29,006 bases of DNA from Aureobasidium sp. EXF-3400 (GCA_024195585.1 SWBL01000479.1:1-29006); one strand, 5' to 3'; counted from the first letter of the stretch, positions 1-9,712 are shown. Translations and numbers: made by a program. Notes: generated from the sequence alone by a model not told the origin.

Positions 1-860
1 TTCATGGTCGACAACGAGGCCATCTACGACATCTGCCGCCGCAACCTTGGCATCGAGAGACCCAACTACGAGAACTTGAACAGACTGATCGCTCAGGGTT
101 AGCACTTCCAGACTATCACAATCACCAGAAACATTACTAACCAATCTGCCAGTCGTCTCTTCCATCACTGCCTCGCTTCGCTTCGACGGTTCCCTCAACG
201 TTGACTTGAACGAGTTCCAGACCAACTTGGTCCCCTACCCCCGTATTCACTTCCCTCTGGTTGCCTACGCTCCTGTTGTCTCGGCCGCCAAGTCCGCCCA
301 CGAGGCCAACTCTGTTCAGGAGATCACCATGTCCTGCTTCGAGCCCAACAACCAGATGGTCAAGTGTGACCCCCGCAACGGCAAGTACATGGCCACCTGC
401 CTGCTCTACCGTGGTGATGTCGTCCCCAAGGACGTCCACAGCGCTGTCGCCACCCTCAAGACCAAGCGCACTATCCAGTTCGTCGACTGGTGCCCAACTG
501 GTTTCAAGATCGGTATCTGCTACCAGCCCCCTCAGAACGTGCCCAACGGCGACCTTGCCAAGGTCAACCGCGCTGTGTAAGTTCAATCTCGCAACTTGTT
601 CCTGATGACCTCACGCTGACTATCTATCTAGCTGCATGCTTTCCAACACCACCGCCATCGCTGAGGCTTGGTCGGCTCTCTCGCACAAGTTCGACCTCAT
701 GTACTCGAAGCGTGCCTTCGTCCACTGGTACGTTGGCGAGGGTATGGAGGAAGGCGAGTTCTCCGAGGCCCGCGAGGACCTTGCCGCTCTGGAGCGCGAT
801 TACGAGGAGGTTGCTGCCGACTCTGTCGAGGGTGAGGAGGGTGTTGAGGCTGAGTACTAA
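1..860 (+). CDS. alpha-tubulin, 3' half (partial)
   Basis: This is the C-terminal 249 residues of alpha-tubulin, the GTP-binding subunit that pairs with beta-tubulin in microtubules. Exons are 1-97, 153-576 and 632-860. The two introns are 55 nt each, start GTTAGC and GTAAGT, and the first has an ACTAAC branch point. The protein enters the window at about residue 202 of a usual 450 ([16 protein letters not shown]). It runs through the very conserved stretches [29 protein letters not shown] and [22 protein letters not shown], and ends in an acidic tail finishing EAEY, a terminal tyrosine as in tyrosinated tubulins. The stop is at 858-860. Joined exons total 750 nt, in frame throughout. The N-terminal half lies left of the window. 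Identity is certain; which paralogue it is (fungi often have two) cannot be told from this half. Confidence 0.97.
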
Positions 861-1672
861 GCGCACAAAAACGCTTTTGGCTAGCGGCCGACTTTTCGTA
901 TCATTGCGTTCATGAAGACCATTGTGGTTTGGGGAGCCTTTCAGGTCCGGTAGAAAAAAGGACCACACTCATGTTGAAATGCTTGTGTCTTTAATACAGC
1001 GACTTTACCGTTTACTTTTTTTTTTTGACATGTTCTCTCCTTTCCAAATCACCTTGATCTTCTGAAACATGTTACCGGGTAAGAGAAACATGTCAACCAG
1101 CGCCTGACGCGGCACACCATAGAGATCAGGGGTTCTGCCTCCTCAATCTGGACAAGCAGTCCGACGAATGGCCAGGGTTTGATTGGGCAATCTCAGAAAG
1201 CATGAAGGCTGTGTCTGAAGGACGAGTTACGAGAATCCGTTACGAGACACATCGAAAGCCCTCACATACAGCGCATACTCTACCAGCACCAGGATTTTTG
1301 TGTCTATAAACCTAGGTAGTCGACCGTCGTGATCCGGAAACGAGTGTGCAAAGCGTGCAGTCGGCTTTTCCTGTTGTCTGTCTCACTGACAGGTCTTCCC
1401 TCGTTGTGATTGGAACATAGCATACTAGCCAAGGTACATCACCTGAGCACTGTTGGTGGACTGTGTGGTTAGCGGTTGCGTGGATGAACCCCATGCGCTT
1501 GGTAATATCTCCCCCAGGTCAGGCTCGACGTCACCAGCACAGCCCGCCTAGTGCGTGATCGTCTCAAGTGATTTTGTCTGCAACTGTCGCACTCTTTCAC
1601 ACACACAACTTTCTCGAGGAATCTGAATCCGAACATCGACTCTTTCGAGCCCTGTGGCACGGACAACTCACA
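861..1672. other. intergenic: tubulin 3' region and WW-gene promoter
   Basis: About 0.8 kb without a convincing gene. The left part should hold the alpha-tubulin 3' UTR; a T-run lies near 1015-1026. The right part should be the promoter and 5' UTR of the WW-domain gene, with a CCTAGGTAG motif near 1311, a type of element common in filamentous ascomycete upstream regions. Small open frames here have no family signature. Confidence 0.6.
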
Positions 1673-3146
1673 ATGCCCGATACAGAACCTGAGGCCGGCC
1701 CAGACAAGGCACCACCTAACCTTCCTATAGGATGGATTGCCCAATGGGATGGAAAGTGAGCGCGACACGCACGCCCAGCAGCACGACAAGCGACTGACGC
1801 ATACTCAGCTCTCGAAAGTATTACTTCGTCCAGATCAGTACTGGAGTGTCGACATGGGAAGTGCCCACCGAAGCAGCGCCCACTGTGCCCTCCCCAGGAA
1901 ATACCCCAGCACAGCACCAGAACCCCTTCCCAGTCCCTCATGATGCGCAGGGACAAACGACGCGTGGCGTAGACGGACAAGAAGGCGAGCGTGGTCTTGG
2001 AGTATGTTCTGCCAGATGTCTCGCTCACTACGCAAAGCTGACTGGAGTCTAGGGCATGGCCATGAACATGCTTCTAAACTCGAACAAGCCCCAGCAACAG
2101 CAGCACTCATCTGGTCTCGGTGGTCTGGCTGCACAGTTCCTCGGCGGCAATTCGAACTCGAACTCAGGCCAAGGCCAGAACCAAAACCACAACAGTAGTG
2201 GTGCTGCAGGATTGGTTGGCAAACTCGCTGGAAATTTCCTAGGAGGAAACAAGCCACACGGCCAGCAGACAAACAGCGGCAGTGGTCACAACAGTGCTAT
2301 GGGTGGCCTCGGAGGCTTTTTGGGTGGTCAGCAGTCAAGTGGTAGCCATGGCAATGCTGGTGGAAGCAGCAACGGCGGTGCCATGGGTGCTCTTGGTGGA
2401 TTGTTGGGCGGCCACGGATCCTCGGTTCGTTCAACACTCTAGATGCGAGTCTTAGCTCCGCTAACCGTTCACAGCAAAACCACCAGCAGGGCTACGGTTA
2501 TTCATCTGGAGGATCGACCCAAGGAGGCACATATTCCGGACAGGCTCCTCCTTCGTCGTATAACCCTTCAGCTTCTCATCATTCTTCCCCCGCCCCATAC
2601 GGTCAGTCTACAGGCTCATACGGCGGCCCAAGCGGACAGACCACTGGTACATACGGTACTCCCAACCATAGCGCTCCTGGACAACAACATGGGCAATATC
2701 AGTCGTCGCACAACGACGGACCACCACCAAGCCAGTATGGCGGTCAGCCTTCACATGCTTCTTCAGGTTACCAATATGACCAATATAGCCAGCACCAGCA
2801 CAATCAATACGGCGGTGCACCAAACCACGGCCAACCTCAACACAACTCGCAGTATACTGCCTACCAACCTGGTCAAGGTAGCAGCTACGGGCAGCAATCC
2901 GGCGGCCAACCAGGCCACGGTGGGCCACCGCCAGGACCGCCTCATGGTGGACCTCATGGCGGACCTCATGGCGGACCTCAATACGGGCAACAGTCTTATG
3001 GTGGGCCAGCTCAAGAACAGCTTACGCAGCATCAGTACAATCAGTATGGTGGAGCGCATGAGCAGCTGAGCCAACACCAAGCATCGCATGGGGGCTATGG
3101 AGGACAGGGCAACTACGGAGGCCCGCCCCCTCCAGCATGGCGATAA
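1673..3146 (+). CDS. WW-domain protein with Gly-rich repeats and Q/G/Y-rich prion-like tail
   Basis: A four-exon gene (1673-1755, 1809-2001, 2053-2424, 2475-3146) encoding 439 residues. Introns are 53, 51 and 50 nt; the last has a CTAAC branch point, and the joins keep frame. Residues 17-47 form one WW domain (LPIGWIAQWDGNSRKYYF then STWEVP), with tryptophans at 21 and 44 and an aromatic trio between. Such domains bind proline-rich ligands. Residues about 94-216 carry four Gly-rich, weakly hydrophobic units of the type GLGGLxxxFLGG separated by Asn/Gln/Ser linkers. The rest is a Gln/Gly/Tyr/His/Pro-rich low-complexity tail with QYGG-type motifs and a PHGG tandem near nucleotides 2940-2975. 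The composition resembles assembly-prone or condensate-forming proteins, but that is inference. No other catalytic or membrane signature is visible. I do not know a characterised orthologue. Start chosen because it is the ATG that leads directly into the WW exon. Confidence 0.85.
2937..2981 (+). repeat. 12-nt tandem repeat in coding sequence (PHGG units)
   Basis: Three near-identical 12-nt units of the form CCTCATGGYGGA lie in tandem and encode PHGG-PHGG-PHGG inside the low-complexity tail of the WW-domain protein, followed by a partial unit (PQYG). It is an in-frame minisatellite and a likely site of length variation between strains. Confidence 0.75.
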
Positions 3147-3634
3147 TTTGCAGGGAGTGAGTGACAGTCATGTGAGCAGTATAGATGGATGGGTCTGGGT
3201 TGGAAATGCATAGCGTGCGATGGGAGGAGAAGCGACCAGGCAGCAGCGGGTCGTAGTGTTTCTAGTGGCCCCTCACAAGAAAGTTGAAAGTTGCATGTGA
3301 AGGAGGCTGGTGATGAGAGTTTGATGTAAAATGACCAAAGATCAAAGGGAGCGTGTCGGAAGCGCCACATGTTGGCCGTTTAATGACCTGCGTATGCTCC
3401 GCGCCAAGCGTGGGGATGAGACGGGCCCTTGTTCACTCTCACACAGCCAACACACACGTCGTCGTCCTGTCGACTTTAGAACTTCAACTCCGTCCTAATT
3501 CTTGGGACTCTTCTTGCTTCAACTCCACGCACATCCATCCGAGCAACCAACGCTCCAGCATTTCCCTTGACACATTCCGCTTTCTCCGCACGTCATAACA
3601 AGCCACACCTTACCTCCAACAAGACTCGCCCATC
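3147..3634. promoter_or_regulatory. intergenic: ypt1 promoter and 5' leader
   Basis: About 490 bp between the WW-gene stop and the ypt1 ATG on the same strand. The right part is pyrimidine-rich (about 3480-3630), which is usual for leaders of highly expressed fungal genes. No further gene is seen and no specific factor site was identified with confidence. Confidence 0.5.
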
Positions 3635-4602
3635 ATGAACCCCGAGTAGTATGTCGTCGCCTCTCTCCTCTGCTGCCTCTGCCCATCTATAATCGGCATA
3701 CTGACTTTCTGCTGCAGAGTACAATCTGTCCCAATGTCGCAGCACCTTGTCGCAGTGCCATCGTGGTCGCCGCCGTCCCGATAACGAACCCCTTAAGACG
3801 TGTCGCTCATACGAATCTTCCGCAGATACGACTATCTCTTCAAGCTCCTCCTGATCGGTGATTCCGGTGTCGGAAAGTCTTGTCTGTTGCTCCGATTCGC
3901 AGATGACACTTACACCGAGAGCTACATCTCCACCATCGGTGTTGACTTCGTACGTTGGATGCCTGCTGCGCCATCTGTCTTGACCGGCTTCAGGCTAACG
4001 CATCCTGACAGAAAATCAGAACCATCGAGCTCGATGGCAAGACAGTCAAGCTTCAGATCGTGAGTTCAGCTTAGACTTGGTTGATTGAAGAAAGCTGTTA
4101 CTGATACTTACTCTATCCAGTGGGACACCGCTGGTCAGGAGCGCTTCCGTACCATCACATCATCCTACTACCGCGGCGCCCACGGTATCTGCGTTGTCTA
4201 CGATGTCACCGACATGGATTCCTTCAACAACGTCAAGCAGTGGCTGCAGGAGATCGACCGCTACGCTACCGAGGGCGTTAACAAGCTCCTCGTCGGTAAC
4301 AAGAGCGATATGACCGACAAGAAGGTCGTCGAGTACAACGTTGCAAAGGTGCGCATCTTCTGCGGGCATGTCCAGATACTCTTACGCATACTGATGCCTT
4401 CAAACAGGAATTCGCTGACAGCCTCGGCATTCCTTTCCTCGAGACTTCGGCCAAGAACGCATCCAACGTCGAGCAGGCCTTCTTGACCATGGCCCGCCAG
4501 ATCAAGGAGCGCATGGGTAACACCACTGTCAACAACAAGCCTACCGTCCAGGTTGGTCAGGGTAGCACCGTCCAGAGCGGCAGCGCCGGTGGCTGCTGTT
4601 AA
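3635..4602 (+). CDS. ypt1: Ypt1/Rab1 family small GTPase
   Basis: A Rab1-type GTPase that controls ER-to-Golgi traffic and autophagy. Exons are 3635-3645, 3826-3949, 4012-4059, 4121-4348 and 4408-4602; they total 606 nt and encode 201 residues, the usual fungal length. The P-loop GDSGVGKS, switch I with TIGVDF, the [11 protein letters not shown] motif, NKSD and ETSAKN are all present, and the protein ends GGCC, the double-geranylgeranylation signal that anchors it to membranes. The interswitch region [16 protein letters not shown] is typical of Rab1. The first coding exon is only 11 nt: ATGAACCCCGA joins to ATACGACTAT to give MNPEYDYLF, the expected Ypt1 start. The donor of the first intron is GTAGTA, and a second donor lies 3 nt downstream (see findings). 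Its neighbours have no evident link to trafficking. Confidence 0.96.
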
Positions 4603-5039
4603 ACTTTTCGCCTCGAAACTAGATACCCGGTCCGCTTTCGCCGTCGCACGACGACAGCTTGTTCTTTCTTGATTGCGCTTGTCTTTGCATCACAGATTTC
4701 CGAAATCCAGAAAAAAATCACCTGGCCGCTCTTCATCCTTGACTTGTTGCACTGGCTAACGAGATCAATCGTTGTTTCCGGCTTTACAACACTTCGGTCC
4801 GCATCTGCCATCCGTCACGGGTCTACCTAATTGGATTGCACGGGGTACAATGAAGGAGAAAGAGCATGTGGACTGCGAATGAGATGACGAAAGCGGACAA
4901 TATTACAAGGTGGGAGAGGCTCATCAACGTCTTGTCCTTTCTTCTACAGCAACTTTCGTACAAGGAAAGGGGTCATTGCCAAGCTTCCTTTTTCTACTAG
5001 GAGTTATTCGTCTTTTGCCATGTTCCATTAGTTTTACAC
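4603..5039. other. intergenic: ypt1 3' region
   Basis: About 440 bp of non-coding sequence after the ypt1 stop. It should include the ypt1 3' UTR; composition is still ordinary here, before the AT-rich island that starts at about 5040. The open frames here lack family features. Confidence 0.4.
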
Positions 5040-5720
5040 TCCCCGGTGGCGCTATCAACTGAATTCTTTTTTTTACTTTTATTTTTATGGTTCGGATGTC
5101 CCAGCACTGAAACCATGTGTCTTATCTGATTCCCAATTGGGTCCTTTAATAGTCCTGACCTACTGACTATCAGCTCACCAAGAAGCTTCAAGTATTCATT
5201 TCGACTAGGCCGCAGCCTGGATTTATCCTTTTTGCTGGCCATATTATTAATTGCTACTGGCGTAATTATAGCTACTGCAAAATTCTAAAGCCAATAGTTA
5301 GCTATAGAGATTGATGCTATAGCCATACGAAGATGCATAAGGCTAACTTCGGTATAGTATAAAAAGTTAGCACCAAGGAAGCCGATGGGAGTAAAGAAGC
5401 AGAAAAGGTAGACGAAGAAGGCGGCGGCAACAGATGTACTATAGTTGTCGTGGAACGAAGTTACAACAGCTAAGGCAACTATATATATAGCTATACTGCT
5501 GCTATACGTTTTGCATTTTTGACTTTCTTGTTATAGTTATATTCTACATGTTCATCTCTTGGTGCACTTGTTGTTTATAGAGAGTAAGTTGTTGTAGTCT
5601 CTTTTGGCAGAAAATCTGTAATTCTTAGTTGGTTAGCTGACAGGAGGACTCAACCAGACTGTTTTGATAACTGCATTGTTTAAATATCTAGCAAAGACAA
5701 AGCGTCTAAGAACATTGTGT
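5040..5720. repeat. AT-rich island, probable decayed (RIP-like) mobile-element relic
   Basis: This stretch stands out by eye: it is clearly AT-richer than both flanks and is dense in TpA-containing words such as TAGCTA, GCTATAG, CTATAGCC and ATATATATAG, which recur between about 5240 and 5560. Such TpA enrichment is what repeat-induced point mutation leaves in old fungal transposons. An 81-codon minus-strand frame (4997-5242, ATG start) at its edge is Lys-rich and has no family I recognise. No terminal repeats, target-site duplication or transposase motif could be found, so the element class is unknown and the relic interpretation remains an inference. Confidence 0.4.
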
Positions 5721-5858
5721 CTGAAGAAAGAATGCCATTAATACTACAGACGAGGTCGTCATGGAGATGGACCCGTCTACTAAATTCGGTTCTACTGCAG
5801 CCCAGCTCGTTGTGTTCATTGGACGCGTCTACTACTCCTTTCGCTGCTAATCATAGAC

Positions 5859-6923
5859 TTAGAAAGCAGGCTGCTCAAAGATCAACGCTGGACCAGCAAC
5901 AACACTGTCCAGAGTCGGAGCACCAACTTCATTCGCGATCACCGCGATGAGAAGTCCTTCCCCAGCATCAAAATCAGCTGGGTAGGCAGACGTATTGGTC
6001 TTGGTATCGAATGGCTTGGTGATGTTGTGGACGCCGTGGAAGTAAACGGCATAGTATTGTCTATCCCTCTGCTCAGAGTACCAGTCAGGCTGGTTGTGAG
6101 GGTCTGTAAACTCGAATTCGACAAGCCCGTTTGCTTTTTCAACGACAGCGGTGGTTGCAGGCAAGTTCTGTCTGGGCAAGGGATACGTAGGGTTGGCTGC
6201 AGGGCAGCTACCAGGCACAATGTATTGGAGTGTGAGGTCGAGAATCTCATTCGCGTAAGGAAAGACAGTATCAGAAGGACCGGAGAATGGGTTCATGTTC
6301 CAGACGTCGATGAGAGCCCAAGTGTTGTGTCGTGACTCTACTTCGCCAATAGCAACGAGAGCACTCATTGTGTCTGTGGTTGTGGCTTCCCGAACGAGGC
6401 CAGTGAGAAAGGCCATGCTGATCACTTCAAGGCTGACTTGCAGAGCTAGCCACACGCTCGCGTTGCCATTAAAGCCATAGTCGTATGTGCAGGCGCCTGG
6501 CTTGACACTGGTGGCACTAATGCTGTCCTGGAAGATACGCAGATGGCCTGCTTCGTTGTCACGAATCTGCATCATACGATCATATGTTGTGTTGGGCAGG
6601 CCAAGCTTAGTGAAAGAGGAGCTATTGAAAGCCTCAACACCTTGTTGGTAGAAGTCGAAAATTGCCCATTCAGCACTGAGCAAGTTCTGGAAAAGAAGAT
6701 CGTCCGGTCCTGCCGGTCCGCTCTCGGTTGGCAAAATCGCGCCTGTGATGTTTCCTGGGAACGGAGCAGCGGTCTTGTTGTAGTCGACATAGATTCTTGA
6801 CTGTCCAGGAACTGGGCCGTAATTTGGATTGGCGAGAGAGGCATTGAGGTCGATCTGGGGAGCAGGCAGTGCGGCTGCAGTGGCCGTAAGCAAAGTAAGA
6901 AGAAGGCTGTTGAACCTATGCAT
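5859..6923 (-). CDS. secreted ferritin-like-domain protein (Rds1 family)
   Basis: A single-exon gene of 354 residues. The start is the ATG at 6923-6921, which gives a clear secretion signal (MHRFNSLLLTLLTATAAA, cleavage probably near residue 18-20); the frame is open five codons further but without an ATG. Residues about 75-235 form a ferritin-like four-helix region with an apparently complete di-iron ligand set: E85, E124 with H127 (NEAGH), E166 and E196 with H199 (ESRH). Several N-glycosylation sequons (NKT, NIT, NTT, NAS) support passage through the secretory pathway. The family includes fission yeast Rds1, a stress- and nutrient-responsive protein; an enzymatic reaction is not established. 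The C-terminal third (from about residue 240) is a beta-rich-looking extension of unknown role. It sits alone between the AT-rich island and a long gene-poor region. Iron binding is inferred from the ligand pattern. Confidence 0.88.
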   Translation of the reverse strand: MHRFNSLLLTLLTATAAALPAPQIDLNASLANPNYGPVPGQSRIYVDYNKTAAPFPGNITGAILPTESGPAGPDDLLFQNLLSAEWAIFDFYQQGVEAFNSSSFTKLGLPNTTYDRMMQIRDNEAGHLRIFQDSISATSVKPGACTYDYGFNGNASVWLALQVSLEVISMAFLTGLVREATTTDTMSALVAIGEVESRHNTWALIDVWNMNPFSGPSDTVFPYANEILDLTLQYIVPGSCPAANPTYPLPRQNLPATTAVVEKANGLVEFEFTDPHNQPDWYSEQRDRQYYAVYFHGVHNITKPFDTKTNTSAYPADFDAGEGLLIAVIANEVGAPTLDSVVAGPALIFEQPAF

Positions 6924-7156
6924 TGTGTAGTTAAACACTTGAGGAGATCGTTCCTTGGTTCTGATGCCAGAGGAGTCGGGAGAGCATTCTGTCCTTCTTA
7001 TACCATTTTCAATCGAGCCTTGCCCTACAATGCATCGTCAGCATCGTCAGCCTTGCGGATGTCGACCTCTATCGACGGCACATTTGTTTCCTGTTCAAGG
7101 GAGTTTCGCGCGTGAGACTATGTTCTCTGCCACGCGTTGCGATGCATCCTGGCGAA

Positions 7157-7513
7157 TTACCCATCGAAGAGCGCGAAGTGTACCCAATGCGGTATGGTAT
7201 GAGGAATCCTTGGAATCCTTCTGCCAAGGATTCTCAACGTTGGTCTCCAGAGCTTGAGTGCTCTTGACTTGATCACTAACATGTATGCCGCAGCAAGATT
7301 CGGATTGCCGTAAAAAGTAACCATAGCGCGGGCATCATTGTTTGGTCCCTGGATGATTGGTTTTGACCGAAGGCACTGCAAGGCAGTGTCTACATGGACC
7401 TTTACCCGAAATCTGATGCGATCAGCAAGCGGAGGCTTTCTCATCAACGTACATGACTTCAAGCCTTGTATGATCTCTATTGTATCCTTGCCGAAATTGT
7501 GGACTCTTGCCAC
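7157..7513 (-). pseudogene. coding-like fragment, unrecognised (possible exon or gene relic)
   Basis: A minus-strand open frame of about 118 codons without an ATG at its upstream end; a TGA immediately precedes it. Its middle reads like genuine folded protein (for example RIRFRVKVHVDTALQCLRS and ARAMVTFYGNPNLAAAYML), while the last 30 residues are Arg/Pro-rich and less convincing. It could be an internal exon of an unmodelled gene running leftward from about 8.4 kb, or what is left of a broken gene. I do not recognise the family. Plus-strand frames overlap it, so even the strand is not certain. Confidence 0.25.
7204..7233. repeat. perfect 10-bp inverted repeat, 10-nt spacer
   Basis: GAATCCTTGG at 7204-7213 is the exact reverse complement of CCAAGGATTC at 7224-7233. 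It could form a hairpin or be a dimeric factor site; it lies about 280 bp upstream of the Rds1-like ATG. Confidence 0.5.
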
Positions 7514-8099
7514 TCAAATTCACCAGCACTGGGTTCTGCGACGGGGCTCGTACAGCCTCTGCCAATCGCGAATTGTGTGAGCGAAACGTGCAACTGCCTC
7601 AGCGACAACTCACTCCTGGGTCATAAACATGATTATCGAGTTGAAGACGTACCACAAGAGACAAAAGACACCATCGAGACTGTTCGAGATTCTCTTGCTT
7701 TGCGGTATCGGCTCCAATCAACGGCTGCAATCTATACATCAGAGGTATATGTGGAAGAACAAGGACATAGCGACATGCTTGGTCAAGACACTCAGCAACA
7801 ACCGCCGTGTTCGAGCATTTAGAAACCCGTCTTAACTTACCTTTCGATGACTGCAACTTTTGTATGATAATGTGCGCACTAGAAAATAAAGCCCCCGTGG
7901 GTCAGAACGTGTTGGAATTCATAAGACAACGTGTGGCAACTGTATGTGTTTCGAAGCGAGCTTGCTGATTGTATGACTATTGAATTCGTAGCTGCCTCAA
8001 ATATCCACTGTAGAGTCTGAAAGTCACAAAGTACTATCAGAGTTTGAGACAATGCATGTGCAGGCTGATTATAACAAGCACAATAAGATGGTACGTCAG

Positions 8100-8405
8100 T
8101 TAGGGCCGTCGATATATTCGCTCGAAGATGGATGTCGGGAGCATGACCCTGTTGGGCGCTTCCGAAAGTCTCGCACATAACATGTTGACATCGATGAGCT
8201 TGAATGATGTTATCGTTGGCAACATTGGGCATTGCAGATGGCAACGCAATTCATTGCTGTAAGGTGCTCCCGGAAACATGTATGCAAAGTTCGCTTGATT
8301 ATAGAAAGAAGGAGAGTGATCGATACCGTCGAAAGTCTTCTTGATATCGGTGTGACGGGCAAACAGATCAGAGTAGAATGTAATAATAGGACCATCAATA
8401 ATCAT
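8100..8405 (-). CDS. small unrecognised ORF or exon, 101 codons
   Basis: From the ATG at 8405-8403 this frame encodes 101 residues ending at a TAA at 8100-8102. The first half has pyrimidine-ending codons and a plausible protein sequence (MIIDGPIITFYSDLFARHTD, then SFYNQANFAYMFPGAPYSNE). No signal peptide, membrane segment or known motif is visible. The frame stays open upstream to about 8573 with no ATG, so this may be part of a larger spliced gene, perhaps with the fragment at 7157-7513. No splice junction linking them could be proved. Treat as a hypothetical gene or relic. Confidence 0.3.
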   Translation of the reverse strand: MIIDGPIITFYSDLFARHTDIKKTFDGIDHSPSFYNQANFAYMFPGAPYSNELRCHLQCPMLPTITSFKLIDVNMLCARLSEAPNRVMLPTSIFERIYRRP

Positions 8406-9678
8406 AACATGAATGCGCCGATGCGGTGAGGTCGGCAAGGAGGAGGGTGTCAGATGCCGATGCCGATGTGGTCTGTTCGCACCGAAGTTCGGTCCCTCTG
8501 CAGTACGGGAACTGCGATTCTGCAAGCCCTTTGCTGATTTTGCTGGTTGATGTGCGTCGGCAGAAGGTTCCACCAGCTTCAGATAACAGAGCGATCTCGG
8601 TGGGTCTACATCTTGGTGTTCGAATCACATAACAATATATACCCGATCAGTCCCTTGAAATCCTTATCGCTACTACCGATAATGCCGAACCGAAGGCGCG
8701 CAAACGGTCCGTATGAGTAGCGGCTCTTTCATTTGACTTTCTGTTTTGTTCAGCTAATGCAATAAAATTGGTTGAGCATGGAAAGGCAGAAGGCGTCCTG
8801 TCCTTTCTGGCATTGGGTAAGCAGCTGGATTTGGTCGAAGAAAATTCAAAAGATCAGCAAGCAGATCATGTCACTACTACCAAGTAGCCAAAAGGTTTTA
8901 CCAAGATTGATGAGACAAGCCAAGACGTTCGTTCCATGAAAGATGAGCGCGGCAGCGTCACTGCTGTTCTCGGGTGCTCGAACAGGCTTCTATGATCCAA
9001 CATGACTTTTAGGCTGTACTCCTTCGTCTCCTGATGCCGTTTTCGATCAGTTCTTAGATGCGGACGAGCCACAGGCGATTTCGGCCATGCAGACTTCCGC
9101 CTGGGCATTTTCCTGCTCCTCCGTCAAGCAGCGGACCACAAAGGGCGAAACGATGGACTGGCGATGGTTGAGGTCCACTCCCGGTTTTGCTACGAACAAC
9201 CGCCGAGATCGTCATATCACCAGATGATTTTGAAGCGATCTGCTTGAGAAGTCTCCTTCTGCGACTGGGATCTGAGTATCATCGCCGTGTGTAAGGTCAG
9301 GGCAACTCGTGGGTTCAGATTTATGCACGAGCTGGGCACAGGCATAGATACACTGAATCAGGCGTACGTTGAGGCACGGAGCGCAGACCTTCCGCGGCGG
9401 AGCAAATTGCCTATCAAAAAGACGTGAGGAAAATTTGTTGCAACCTGAACCGGGTATTTTTGTTTTTTCCCCATGCTTGCCGGCCACGAGTCGGGGCGCT
9501 TCTCAAACCTTTTCGGGATTCCTACCGACTTGACACAGACATCACTTCAGATTATTCGTTTTGTAACAACTAACAACATCCGCTCCACATATTTTCACCA
9601 ATGCTCCGCATCTTCTCGTCCACGCTCCGCATCTTTTTCGTGATCGGAACCCAAAACAACACCTCGAGGTCGTGCTCC

Positions 9679-9712
9679 GTGGGGATATCGCTGCAGCTCC
9701 AGACGTCCCCAG
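9679..9712. promoter_or_regulatory. pair of possible CreA sites upstream of the sugar transporter
   Basis: GTGGGG at 9679-9684 and CTGGGG on the opposite strand (CCCCAG at 9707-9712) both fit the carbon-catabolite repressor consensus SYGGRG. They lie about 550-580 bp upstream of the transporter ATG. The consensus is short and occurs by chance often, so only the pairing and the downstream sugar transporter make this worth noting. Confidence 0.2.

Noticed and set aside
137..586. 149-codon minus-strand ORF
   Set aside because: It is the antisense shadow of the alpha-tubulin exon; its Val/Gly-rich translation is typical of reverse-read conserved coding sequence.
1597..2272. Overlapping minus-strand ORFs of about 143-145 codons
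   Set aside because: They lie antisense to the WW-domain exons and lack any domain or splice logic.
2443..3069. 208-codon plus-strand ORF
   Set aside because: It is a frame-shifted reading of exon 4 of the WW-domain gene; the spliced frame gives coherent Q/G/Y-rich repeats, whereas this one gives patternless sequence.
4681..4811. 70-codon minus-strand ORF after ypt1
   Set aside because: It lies in the ypt1 3' region and has no domain, and no ATG context or splice evidence sets it apart from chance.
8595..8640. tRNA T-arm-like TTCGAAT near 8619
   Set aside because: The flanking bases pair over only three positions, and no acceptor, D or anticodon stems could be placed.
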